NCBI GenBank assembly: GCA_942492205.1
Contig: CALODT010000001.1
Span: forward strand, 1 to 64,000
DNA length: 64,000 nt
From: UBA1847 sp942492205
GTDB lineage: Bacteria; Pseudomonadota; Gammaproteobacteria; Steroidobacterales; Woeseiaceae
Direction: 5' to 3'
Both the position numbers and the translations under genes were made by a program. The first letter of the stretch is position 1. Each line of letters opens with the position of its first letter. The notes beneath the pieces were generated by a model. That model made no database searches. It saw only the letters and a program-made list of their open reading frames with translations, and was not told the DNA's origin. Shown here one piece after another: positions 53,538 through 61,813 of the stretch.

Positions 53538-54098
53538 TTGAGTCTTTTCGAATTTATCGTAGGAATGATCTCAGTCATTTTTGCGCTTTCAATTGCGCAA
53601 CTCTTGTTGGGTGTGGCTGACCTACTGCAGCAGGGCGCTCGGGTGCGGTTCTTCCTGCCCCATGGCCTTTGGGTTATGAACCTGTTCTTGCTCACGTTTC
53701 TTCATTGGTGGTCGCTTTGGACATTCCGTGAGCTGTCCTGGAATTTCGGGATGTTCTTCTACAGCCTGATCGGGCCGAGCCTGATGTTCTTCGCGTGCAC
53801 GATGATAAACCCAAGAAATACGGCGACGATTGATGTCGACCTTTCGGACTACTTTCTGCGTGTTCGAAAATGGTTCTTGTCGATTTATGCCTTGCTCATG
53901 ATCTTTTTCAGCTTTGATGGCCCACTGTTCGGAACAGAGCCGCTGCTCAATGAACTAAGGACCGTACAGTTGTCGATTGTCCTTATATCGCTATTGGGGA
54001 TCGTTTCGGCGAATCGTCGTTTTCACACAGCAGCTTCAGTGTGCGTTCTGCTAATTCTATGTGTTGGCGTGTTCATTCGTTTCTTGCCGGGTCAGTAG
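53538..54098 (+). CDS. Orphan integral membrane protein
   Basis: 186 residues, probable TTG start (TTGAGTCTTTTC). Six hydrophobic segments: EFIVGMISVIFALSIAQLLLGV, LWVMNLFLLTFLHWWSLW, FFYSLIGPSLMFFACTMI, WFLSIYALLMIFFSF, LSIVLISLLGIVSA and SVCVLLILCVGVFIRF. No family recognised. Preceded by repeat copy 3. Confidence 0.6.
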   Translation: MSLFEFIVGMISVIFALSIAQLLLGVADLLQQGARVRFFLPHGLWVMNLFLLTFLHWWSLWTFRELSWNFGMFFYSLIGPSLMFFACTMINPRNTATIDVDLSDYFLRVRKWFLSIYALLMIFFSFDGPLFGTEPLLNELRTVQLSIVLISLLGIVSANRRFHTAASVCVLLILCVGVFIRFLPGQ

Positions 54099-54210
54099 TT
54101 GAGCTGAAGACTATTGGTAGTGCAATCTCGCGGAAATATGCTCGCTCCAACAAGTTCCCTGAGCGTCGGCTATTGGCCGAACTGAGCCGGTGGCCTGGAG
54201 AAATTTTGAC

Positions 54211-54290
54211 CGGCGGCTAAGCGCCCGAAAGCCGTCAGTCAGGTCTCTTGCGTTATAATTTCCGCCACTGACCCGAAGCGGACATTGACC
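54211..54290 (+). repeat. Cassette-type intergenic repeat, copy 4 (diverged)
   Basis: GACCGGCGGCTAAGCGCCCG, then TTGCGTTATAATTTCCGCCACTGACCCGAAGCGGACATT. Carries a perfect TATAAT. No ORF follows on the plus strand; an IS91 scar lies there instead. Confidence 0.5.
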
Positions 54291-54543
54291 AGGCTGATAG
54301 ACTACTCAACAAAAGAAGAACAAGGAGGGGGCGGGTATGAATTGTCGGCTGCGCCGGGGGCTTAGCCTGGTCGTTCGGTTGACGGTCGTCATTGCGGATT
54401 GACCCGGCTGTGTTTTGACCATTCTCGATGAGCCTTCTCGTGCCCCGCGAACGGTTGGAGTAGTAGCCGTAGTAGCGGACTAGGTGCTCGTATTCGTCGG
54501 GGATGTGGTTCATGAGCATGCGCAGCCACTTCAGCGCCGGCAT
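54253..54543 (-). mobile_element. IS91-family transposase C-terminal scar
   Basis: The first ~43 residues, LKWLRMLMNHIPDEYEHLVRYYGYYSNRSRGTRR, are the end of the Transposase_32 (Y2) domain of IS91-like elements, where a rolling-circle transposase reads HIPDKGxHxxRYYGxYSN. The catalytic tyrosine region and the rest of the gene are missing; the junction falls beside the ferritin-like gene at 54544. A fragment only. Confidence 0.75.
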
Positions 54544-54547
54544 ACCT

Positions 54548-54964
54548 TCAGATAAGCTGATGCAGCTCCTCCATGCTCCGGACCTCGGCGAAGTAGATCT
54601 GTTCGATTAGGTCGTACAGCTCTTCGTTGTCGCCGAGAAGATCGAGGATGCCTCGATAGGTCTCCGCCGCTACCGTCTCCGTCCGCAAGACCTCTTGGAG
54701 CATCTTCTCGTAGTCGGTCGTATGGACGATCGGCGTCGCGTCGCGGTCGGTTACGGCGATGCCGCCGAGTTGATTGATCGCGGGGCGAACAGTGGCCGCG
54801 TGGTCAAGCGACTCGGTGGCCTCGGCTTCGAAGAAGGGCTTGAGATGAAGTCGGTAGATACCTTTCACGTAGGCAGCATAGTGAGCGTACATCACTATTG
54901 CCCGCATCTCGAGGCCGAGAGCCCGGTTCAGCTGGTCGACCAGCCCGCTGTTGTTGTCTGTCAA
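54548..54964 (-). CDS. Bacterioferritin-like ferritin-fold protein
   Basis: 138 residues from TTG 54964, chosen because AGGGGAAGACGC precedes it; the frame is open further up but without a better start. Four-helix bundle with iron-ligand spacing: Glu19 (LGLEMRAIVMYAHY), Glu51/His55 (EATESLDHA), Glu in VLRTETVAAETYRGILD, and Glu in YFAEVRSMEEL. Iron storage or detoxification in the cytoplasm. It abuts the IS91 scar. Confidence 0.75.
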   Translation of the reverse strand: MTDNNSGLVDQLNRALGLEMRAIVMYAHYAAYVKGIYRLHLKPFFEAEATESLDHAATVRPAINQLGGIAVTDRDATPIVHTTDYEKMLQEVLRTETVAAETYRGILDLLGDNEELYDLIEQIYFAEVRSMEELHQLI

Positions 54965-55365
54965 AGCGTCTTCCCCTGTTTCCAATACCGCCGCCGGGTG
55001 TGCGACCTGACCGGGCCGTCCGACGTTGTAAGTATACCTTGGTGCAGGGCTCCGCCTCCCGATTTTTGATGCCGTAGCTGAGAGCAGCAAAATCTGGTTA
55101 CTGACATCGCTCCTGCGCGTGAAAACGCTGTATCAATTCATCGCGCCCGAACGGCAGCTTCTGGCCGTGAGGCGACGATCTTCAGGAAGATGAACAACCG
55201 GCTGGTACGCACTCAGAAGCAGCCGCTCAGGATGAGAAAAGCACAAGCAACACTAGAATGAACAGCAAATAAGCTATCGAAACTGCAGCGACCACGCCTG
55301 AAGAAATCGTAAATGGACTGTTTTCAACCACAGCCTGAATATATAGCCGAATTGTTACAAGTGAA

Positions 55366-55482
55366 TGACCGGTTATGGCCGTTCTGAGACGGTCGCCAGG
55401 AAACTAACTGAGGGGCTGCTTCGCCCCGCATAGCGGCCGGTCGAAAGACTTGAGGTAAGATGACGGCTATTGACCCGAACCA
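55366..55482 (+). repeat. Cassette-type intergenic repeat, copy 2 (full)
   Basis: Best copy: GACCGGTTATGGCCGTTCTG, GAGACGGTCGCCAGGAAAC, GGGGCTGCTTCGCCCC hairpin, CATAGCGGCCGGTCGAAAG, TAAGATGACGGCTATTGACCCG. Outer GACCGG and CCGGTC arms can pair, giving an imperfect ~75-bp palindrome. Ends 28 bp before the next ORF. Confidence 0.75.
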
Positions 55483-55509
55483 GCCGTTCGCTGCGAATGA
55501 CGAAAACAC

Positions 55510-55798
55510 GTGACTGAAATCTATCTGGGCTTCGCCACTTCGCGCCTTTATGAAGAAGGCGGCAAGTTGTATTACGACATGTGGCCAGCGTTTGGAACTC
55601 AGATGATGCTGCCAGTGCGAGGAGTAGTTTCTGGAAAGAAGGTCCTACGAAACACAGACGAAGAACTCGTATTGCGACGAAAGCATTCTGCGATCCCGTT
55701 TCGATTTTCGCCGCGGAAGCCGGACCGACGGTCAGGTCAGTGTGAAGTTGTTCGTGTCCTTCAATTGGGTCGTGCTGGGCGACATGTCGAGCGATTGA
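55510..55798 (+). pseudogene. Short orphan ORF, probably frameshifted
   Basis: GTG start directly after repeat copy 2. TEIYLGFATSRLYEEGGKLYYDMWPAFGTQMMLPVRG is followed by RNTDEELVLRRKHSAIPFRF; near 55725 the better coding frame changes to DGQVSVKLFVSFNWVVLGDM, which stops at 55798. About 95 residues if joined. No family recognised. Confidence 0.4.
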
Positions 55799-55864
55799 AA
55801 ACGGGTCCTTCTGTTCCCGACATTCAGCGACACAATGAGTGACCGGTTCTGGCCGCCAGGCGCC

Positions 55865-56544
55865 GCTCGTGGTTGATTTGCATCAGCGGCCCGGTACTCG
55901 TTCGGCCGTGAGGCTGTGAAGTTCTGCTGCACGGAGGTTGTCTGCTACAGCTGGCGGGGTCACGCTGTGTTGTGACCCGGTAGCGCCGTTTGTGACATTC
56001 CTTTTGACGCCCTGCCCATCTCGCATGAGCCTGGCCACTCTGCGCTTCGCCGCAGTCATAGCCTTCCTCACACAGCTCAGCGGTGATCCTGGGCCGCCGT
56101 AGACGCCGCCACTGGCTGCATGGATACGCTTGATGGCCTCTGAAGAACCCGATCGTCCTGACCACGCTGGCTCTCGGGCCGGCTCCGCCACGCGTAGTAC
56201 CACTCCTCGAGACCTCCGCGCTTCACATCAGACTCACTGGATCTGGTTGCGTCATCAAACACGCGTATCTCACTTCGACTCCTTGGCAGAAACCGCCGCA
56301 CCTTAAAAAATCCCGTTCCTGCTCGGCTTTCTTAAGGCGTCGTTTGAGCTCGGCGACCTCCTCACCGCTCCACCGATAGCCCGGGAGGCTTCATCACCCA
56401 TCGGATGATACTGGTCGCGCCAGCGTCGGAGCTGGCGTCGCTCATGCCGAGTTCCTCGCAACGCTTTGTCCGTAACCCGTCTTCGCTCGCCCGTTTCAAC
56501 GCATGGATCTTGACCTCGGGACTGAACGTTGACCTTCTTTCCAT
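55865..56544 (-). mobile_element. IS3-family insertion sequence remnant
   Basis: OrfA begins ATG 56544 (ERRSTFSPEVKIHALKRASED), shifts frame, and continues GEEVAELKRRLKKAEQERDFL...AKESK. OrfB follows: RYAC..., GLEEWYYAWRSRPESQRGQDDRVL, EAIKRIHAASGGVYGG, YRVTTQRDPAS, QQNFTASRPNEYRAAD, then stops matching at about 55865. The DDE catalytic core is therefore absent. Several frame changes show it is dead. Confidence 0.85.
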
Positions 56545-56545
56545 G

Positions 56546-57165
56546 ACACCCCTCCCTTACGGTCGTGGCACCGGACCAACCCATTCGCGGAAATGAAGAA
56601 CGACCCGAAAGTCATGACGACAACTCGTTTCTGCGTTCTGCCTTTTGTCGAAGGGGCAAGTTGCGTTGGAGACTCCAGGTTCGAAAACGCCTCGACACAA
56701 GACAGCTAAGAGAGCAACACGCATCGGCAGCGAGGTCAGGGAGGCAGGCTACAAGGATCGAGCGACGGAAACGGTCTCGTTCCGTTAGGTGGGCCGCTTC
56801 TGGCCGATTGCAGCCCCTCGCGACTTCCCAAAGGCAGACAATCGAGCGGAAGGTTTCGGGAAAAGCGGCCGTTCGCCGACAGCGACAACCACCCGCCCCG
56901 CTTACCCTTGCTTGACCGCCAGCGGTCACGGTCTGTCTCTCTATGCTGCGGAGTCGATTGATTCGGTTCCATACCGGCAATCCATTGATAGAGCAGTCCG
57001 ATTTCGGCAAGCCTGTCTTTGAAATGGCACTGGCTACGTTTGTTACGGACGATTCTATGAAATCGAAACTAGAACGTAATTCCCGGCAGTGTCTTTCCAG
57101 CCATGCCGTGATCAGCGTTGCCGGTATCTGCTAATACGCATGAACCTGGCGTGCCTCAACAAACG
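56546..57165. other. 620-bp stretch without a convincing gene
   Basis: Open frames exist on both strands but look non-coding. GGGCCGCTTCTGGCCGATTG at about 56787 resembles the left ends of the cassette-type repeats (GACCGGTTATGGCC) and may be a distant copy. The remainder is unassigned. Confidence 0.4.
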
Positions 57166-57507
57166 CTACGGTTTCTTATTGCCGGAAAGCTTGTCTGCAA
57201 TCTTCTTGAGGGACTCCGACAGGTCTTCCCAGGCGCTTTCAGTGCCATCCTTAAGCTCCTCCCAGGAGTCTTCGCCGGCGGCCTTCAACCGTTCCAGTCG
57301 GCGCTGTACCTTCGCGAGCTGCGAATCGGCCTTCGCTTCTGCCTTTTGCAGCAGCTCGACGGCCTCGAGCTGGCCGTCCGCTACGGCGCCCTTGATCTTC
57401 GCTTTCACAACAGCCAGCTTGCCCTGCGCCTCCTCGAGCTTGGCTTCCGTCTTGCGTGTATAGGCGGCCTTCTTTGCCCGGTTTGCAGTCTTCTTTTTCT
57501 TGGTCAT
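57166..57507 (-). CDS. Coiled-coil stress protein (sll1863-like)
   Basis: 113 residues, highly charged. A basic N-terminus (TKKKKTANRAKKAAYTRK), then one long coiled coil (EAKLEEAQGKLAVVKAKIKG, LQKAEAKADSQLAKVQRRLERLKAAGE) and an amphipathic end (DSWEELKDGTESAWEDLSESLKKIADKL). This pattern matches the sll1863 stress-response group. Role unproven. Immediately upstream of the OmpA/DUF4398 gene in map order, but each is probably separate because a hairpin lies between. Confidence 0.75.
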   Translation of the reverse strand: MTKKKKTANRAKKAAYTRKTEAKLEEAQGKLAVVKAKIKGAVADGQLEAVELLQKAEAKADSQLAKVQRRLERLKAAGEDSWEELKDGTESAWEDLSESLKKIADKLSGNKKP

Positions 57508-57559
57508 AGTGCGTTTTCCTTTTCGTTAAGCCCTTCCGTATCGATCAGCTTCCGAAGTG

Positions 57560-57589
57560 GTCCTCGGCGGCCTGTGTGCCACCGAGGAC
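57560..57589 (-). terminator. Hairpin between OmpA/DUF4398 and coiled-coil genes
   Basis: GTCCTCGGCGGC (57560-57571) pairs with GCCACCGAGGAC (57578-57589) with one mismatch. No T-run; position fits the end of the OmpA/DUF4398 transcript. Confidence 0.45.
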
Positions 57590-57607
57590 GTGTCGGACTA
57601 CGTTTTG

Positions 57608-59050
57608 CTAGCTGCCGGAAGCTACTTTGGGTCGAATCACGAGGTCGATGCGTCGATTCTTGGCGCGACCTTCCACGGTTTCGTTGTTCGCAACCGGGCG
57701 TGATTCGCCGAAGCCAACGAACTCGATGTCGTCAGGCGACAGATCGCGCATGTTTGCGAGCAAGTACTGCCGTACCGCCTGAGCTCGATCACGCGACAAC
57801 ACGAGATTTGTCTCGTCGCCGCCAAAGGAGTCCGTATGGCCTTCAACCACAACCTGGCTGTTGGGGAACGCCTTGATCGCATCCTGTACCTTGCGCAGAA
57901 CAGCAAAATACTGGGATTCAATCTGAGCGCTGCCGGAAGGAAAGATCAGGCCGATCGGTCGCACAAGAACATTCTGTCCCTGCGTAAATATCAGCGCTTC
58001 GCCTGGTTCAAACATGGTTTCGACCTGTCTGAAGCGACGGCGCTGCTCTTCCTGCTTAGCAAGGCGCTCCGACTGCGTGCCAAGTTTGCCCTCGAGCTGC
58101 TGAATCTCGCTTTCCAGTTCGAGAATCTGCGAGCGACGCTCGCTGAGCTCGTAGGCGTCTTTCTGCAGTTTCTCGATGCTACCAATAATGGCCGTCGTTG
58201 GGACTTCGTATCCCGTATCGAACTCGGCGACCTGGTCGAGCATGCCGGCTACGCGGGCAAGCGGACGTTCTGAAGCCAGCGCAAAGTCCTCAAGGCTGCT
58301 GTCGCGGTCACGAATCGGCTTCAAGGTCGACGCCAGGTACATCGCATGCTTGATTTCGTACTTCGCTTCACGGGCAAGGCTTCTCGGCTCATCCGTATCG
58401 TAGCGATTCTCGTTAAGCGACTTTTCAGCCTGCATCAACAAGGATTCCGCTCGTGCCAGGGTTTTCGGTGCATCGCGCTCAACGCGATCCTTCTTGGCCT
58501 GCGCAATGAGACGACGCGTTTCGTCCAGGTAGTTTGCCTTGATGGCGGTCAACTCGGCTTCGCGATACAAAGCGGTAGCATCCGTGGCGCGCGAACGGGC
58601 GGCTTTGACGTTGCCATCCTCGAGTCTGGTAGCGGCCGACGCAAATCGCTCTTCGGCATCGCGCCACTGCTCAGTCGCAAACTGAGCCGAGTTGGCCGCT
58701 TCAGCATCTTCGCGCGCTTGAATTGCGCTTGAGAAAGTGACACTTGCCAGGCGCGTAGCGTCAACGGCTTTTCGTAACGATACGGCGGCCAACGCCAGGT
58801 CCTTCTTGATACTTTCAATGCTACGCCCGCGTTCAAGCTTGTCTTCGGCAGCGCGATAGTATGCAGCGGCCTCGCCGTAATTTTTCGGCGCGAGCACATT
58901 GGCGCGTGCCTCGTTTGCCGCCTTTAACGCGGCGTCAGCCTGTTCAAACAGCGTGTCGCGGAGGTCGGTCTGTGCAGAGGCACCGAAGGCAATCACACAG
59001 AGCAAAGCGGTAGCGATTGCTCGCCACGCAGAGTGGTCTTGAAAACGCAT
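57608..59050 (-). CDS. OmpA-family protein with DUF4398 domain
   Basis: 480 residues from ATG 59050. Signal peptide ending FGASAQ. A DUF4398-like helical region (about 20-115: FEQADAALKAANEARANVLAPKNYGEAAAYYRAAEDKL), long coiled-coil/helical middle, then an OmpA C-terminal peptidoglycan-binding domain: LIFPSGSAQIESQYFAVL, VVVEGHTDSFGGDETNLVLSRDRAQAVRQYL, GFGESRPVANNETVEGRAKNRRIDLV. Periplasmic or outer-membrane-associated, anchoring the envelope to peptidoglycan. Confidence 0.9.
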   Translation of the reverse strand: MRFQDHSAWRAIATALLCVIAFGASAQTDLRDTLFEQADAALKAANEARANVLAPKNYGEAAAYYRAAEDKLERGRSIESIKKDLALAAVSLRKAVDATRLASVTFSSAIQAREDAEAANSAQFATEQWRDAEERFASAATRLEDGNVKAARSRATDATALYREAELTAIKANYLDETRRLIAQAKKDRVERDAPKTLARAESLLMQAEKSLNENRYDTDEPRSLAREAKYEIKHAMYLASTLKPIRDRDSSLEDFALASERPLARVAGMLDQVAEFDTGYEVPTTAIIGSIEKLQKDAYELSERRSQILELESEIQQLEGKLGTQSERLAKQEEQRRRFRQVETMFEPGEALIFTQGQNVLVRPIGLIFPSGSAQIESQYFAVLRKVQDAIKAFPNSQVVVEGHTDSFGGDETNLVLSRDRAQAVRQYLLANMRDLSPDDIEFVGFGESRPVANNETVEGRAKNRRIDLVIRPKVASGS

Positions 59051-59422
59051 AGGAATATCTCCCGGGTTCGAAAAGATGGCCATTTAAGCCAAGCGAGCCC
59101 GGGAGTCTGGGGTTCCCACAATAATAAGTAAAACTAAAAAAAGCACTAGGTTTAATAAATAATAGTTATCAATAAAGCATGACATCGGGCCTCTGCAAAG
59201 CCCCTATTTCGGGCGCGGCAAGGGCGGCCCATGTTGATCAGTCTGCTGTCAGCAGTCGACAGAAATCATGAGTAACAAGACCGTTGAATCTGCTGTTCCA
59301 ACTGCACCTGGCGCATCGCCTCCGGCACCACGTGTAATTGACAGAGCGCAATCATTGGTAGCGGCTGGACGGGTATACTCTGCGTGTAGTCAAACCCGGC
59401 GCCGTTTCAACTGGGGGAAAGC
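59051..59422. other. AT-rich divergent regulatory region (OmpA / nrfHA)
   Basis: About 100 bp at 59100-59180 is strikingly AT-rich (TTTAATAAATAATAGTTATC) against a GC-rich background, and should hold promoters for both directions. I see no perfect FNR box (TTGAT-N4-ATCAA), though GTTATCAATAAAG is a weak half. A short frame starting ATGAGTAACAAG at 59268 is probably not a gene. Confidence 0.5.
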
Positions 59423-59932
59423 GTGTCGAGGATCAACGAAGCCAGCAGCACCGGCTGGCGAGTAACGAAACCTCTTGTGCTTCTCGCACTTCTGGCCGGT
59501 ATCGGGCTGGGGATCGGCGGCTATACACTGTTATACGCAGAGGGCCTGTCCTACCTGAGCGATGATCCCGAAGTTTGCGTCAACTGCCATATCATGCAGC
59601 CGCAGTACGACTCCTGGCAGAAATCAAGCCACCATGCGGTAGCGGTCTGTGTCGACTGTCATTTGCCGCACAATTTTTTCGGTAAGTACCTCGCAAAAGC
59701 CGACAACGGCTGGCACCACTCCAAGGGCTTCACGCTGCAGAATTTCCACGAGCCGATCATGATCAAGGCTCCGAACGCACGCATTCTTCAGAACAACTGC
59801 CTTGCCTGTCATGAAGACCTCGTGCACGAACTCGTTGCCAACGTAAACGGGTCTGCCGACGAAGTTCGCTGCGTACACTGCCATGTCACTGTCGGCCATG
59901 GCGAGACAACCGGGCTGGGCGGGCCGGAGTAA
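59423..59932 (+). CDS. nrfH: Cytochrome c nitrite reductase small subunit
   Basis: 169 residues; GTG start after GGGGGAAAGC. One N-terminal anchor helix (PLVLLALLAGIGLGIGGYTLLYA), then four c-type heme sites: Cys52-VN-CysHis56, Cys76-VD-CysHis80, Cys126-LA-CysHis130, Cys150-VH-CysHis154. Typical NapC/NirT-family NrfH, which oxidises menaquinol and passes electrons to NrfA at the periplasmic face. nrfA follows after 27 bp. Confidence 0.96.
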   Translation: MSRINEASSTGWRVTKPLVLLALLAGIGLGIGGYTLLYAEGLSYLSDDPEVCVNCHIMQPQYDSWQKSSHHAVAVCVDCHLPHNFFGKYLAKADNGWHHSKGFTLQNFHEPIMIKAPNARILQNNCLACHEDLVHELVANVNGSADEVRCVHCHVTVGHGETTGLGGPE

Positions 59933-59959
59933 ACTTTTATCAGACCAGGATTTGAGCAG

Positions 59960-61420
59960 ATGAAACGATATCAACGCGGATGGGGCACAACCAGCATCTT
60001 GGTACTCGTCGTTATCGTCGCGCTGGCGACGGCGAGCGTGACGGCGTTGCTTGTCAATATTTTCGAGCGAAAAACCGAGGCCAAGCAGACTTTCGTCCGC
60101 CTGGTTGAGGTCACCGAAGACACGACCGACCCTGCGGAGTGGGGTATCAATTTTCCGCGACAGTACGACTCCTACTTGCGCACGGCCGAAGCAACGCGCA
60201 CGCGCTTTGGTGGCCACGGCGGCAGCGAAGCATTGCCAGAGCAGAAGATCGAACGCGACCCGTGGTTACAGCGCATGTTCCGCGGCTATGCGTTCTCCAT
60301 CGACTACCGTGACCGGCGCGGACACGCGTACATGCTTGTCGACCAGGAGCAGACCGCGCGGCAGACCAAGCCCCAGACGGGCTCCTGCATGCATTGCCAC
60401 GCATCAATCATGCCGCTGTACCGCGAGCTCGGCGACGGCGATGCCATGGCCGGTTTTGCGGAGAGCTACAAGTACTCCTACAAGGACCTGAATGCGAAGC
60501 TGCACGACATGGGGCACGGGCACGCCGTCTCGTGCGTGGATTGCCATGACCCGGACACGATGGCGTTGCGCGTTACGCGCCCCGGTTTCATCTACGGCAT
60601 ACAGGCGCTGGCCGAAGGCGACGCTGAAGTCCCGCACCTGCCCACCGTGCAAAAATGGCGAGAAGGTTCTCGCGCCAAGCCCTACGACCCGAACGTCGAC
60701 GGCAATCGAACGGAGATGCGTAGCTACGTCTGTGCGCAATGCCACGTTGAGTATTACTGCGCCAACAAAATGCCGCTCACCTTCCCGTGGGGCGACGGAC
60801 TCACCGCGGACAACGTTGAGAAATTCTGGGACGAGACCACCTTCGACGACGGCCAGCGTTTCTTCGACTACAAGCACGCGGAGTCCGGTGCCGAAATCCT
60901 GAAAGCCCAGCATCCGGAATTCGAACTCTGGAGCCAGGGCATCCATGCGCGCAGCGGTGTCTCCTGCGCAGACTGCCATATGCCGTACCAACGCGAGGGC
61001 GCGAGCAAGGTATCGGATCACTGGGTGCGCAGCCCGCTGCTCAACGTGAACCGCGCGTGCCAGACCTGTCACCGGGTTTCCGATGACGAGATCCTGGCGC
61101 GGGTCGATGTTATCCAGCAGCGTAATTTCGAGCTGCTGCAACGAGGCGGTACGGCCCTGATGGATCTGCTGGACGCGGTGCAGAACGCGAAAGAAGCAGG
61201 CGCAACGGATGCGCAACTCAAAGCGGCGCTCGAACTGCAGCGCAAGGCGCAATGGCGTCTGGACTTCATCGCGGCCGAAAACTCGATGGGCTTCCATGCA
61301 CCGCAGGAGGCGGCAAGAGTGCTGGGCGAGGCGGCGGACTACGCGCGCCAGGGCCAGGTTGCGGCAATGAACTGGCGCGAGGGAGGCGCAGCAAAGGTCG
61401 CGCAACAGGCAGCGGACTAG
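59960..61420 (+). CDS. nrfA: Ammonia-forming cytochrome c nitrite reductase, CxxCH-type active site
   Basis: 486 residues with an N-terminal signal-anchor. Five heme motifs: CMHCH (143-147), CVDCH (192-196), CAQCH (258-262), CADCH (336-340), CQTCH (367-371). The active-site heme of most NrfA is bound by CxxCK; here it is CxxCH, which marks the less common CxxCH clade. The catalytic Tyr (HVEYY, 265/266) and His (QGIHARS, His329) are present. Reduces nitrite to ammonium with six electrons from NrfH (DNRA). No regulator or nap genes are nearby. Confidence 0.96.
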   Translation: MKRYQRGWGTTSILVLVVIVALATASVTALLVNIFERKTEAKQTFVRLVEVTEDTTDPAEWGINFPRQYDSYLRTAEATRTRFGGHGGSEALPEQKIERDPWLQRMFRGYAFSIDYRDRRGHAYMLVDQEQTARQTKPQTGSCMHCHASIMPLYRELGDGDAMAGFAESYKYSYKDLNAKLHDMGHGHAVSCVDCHDPDTMALRVTRPGFIYGIQALAEGDAEVPHLPTVQKWREGSRAKPYDPNVDGNRTEMRSYVCAQCHVEYYCANKMPLTFPWGDGLTADNVEKFWDETTFDDGQRFFDYKHAESGAEILKAQHPEFELWSQGIHARSGVSCADCHMPYQREGASKVSDHWVRSPLLNVNRACQTCHRVSDDEILARVDVIQQRNFELLQRGGTALMDLLDAVQNAKEAGATDAQLKAALELQRKAQWRLDFIAAENSMGFHAPQEAARVLGEAADYARQGQVAAMNWREGGAAKVAQQAAD

Positions 61421-61813
61421 AACACGTCGGTCTGGTTTTGCCCCGACAGCGCTCATCGCTCTCCGGGTCGAGCCGTTGATTGGCAATGAAGGACGCGGTT
61501 GCCAATCTCTGTGCTTGCGACTGCCGGCGCTTGAATCGTGTTGTGGCCACCGAGAAGCATCGTCGGCACTTCGTGTTGGCTGGCCTGAACAAGAATGCGA
61601 CATTTCGCCAGCAGCATTCTGAGCGAGCGAAATCGCGTTGCAGGCGCTCGCAGTTCCGGGTCCTAAGGAGCCTCATGTAACAAGAGCGCCGTCCATCCTG
61701 CGCCGACGCCCCTGCCCCTGCTTAATAAACTGTTACAAGTGCTTACGGTTCAGCGCTTGCGTCTCCGACGGCCGAAACCCAGACTCCACCCTAATACTTG
61801 TCTGGAATTCATC
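61421..61813. other. 393-bp stretch without a convincing gene
   Basis: Frames on both strands look non-coding. No palindrome or terminator with a T-run. It must carry the promoter of the kinase gene. Confidence 0.4.

Noticed and set aside
52197..55842. Classical integron with attC sites
   Set aside because: No integrase and no GTTRRRY/RYYYAAC core pairs that I could identify; only the general layout is similar.
56612..57010. 132-codon minus-strand frame
   Set aside because: Composition follows GC-rich noncoding DNA and part of it covers a repeat-like word; no family signal.
59268..59465. Small gene ahead of nrfH starting MSNKTVESAVPTAPG
   Set aside because: Overlaps the nrfH start in another frame and has low-complexity Ala/Pro composition; probably the nrfH leader.
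61480..61680. 66-codon frame downstream of nrfA
   Set aside because: Arg/Cys-rich with no recognisable feature and no ribosome site; likely chance.
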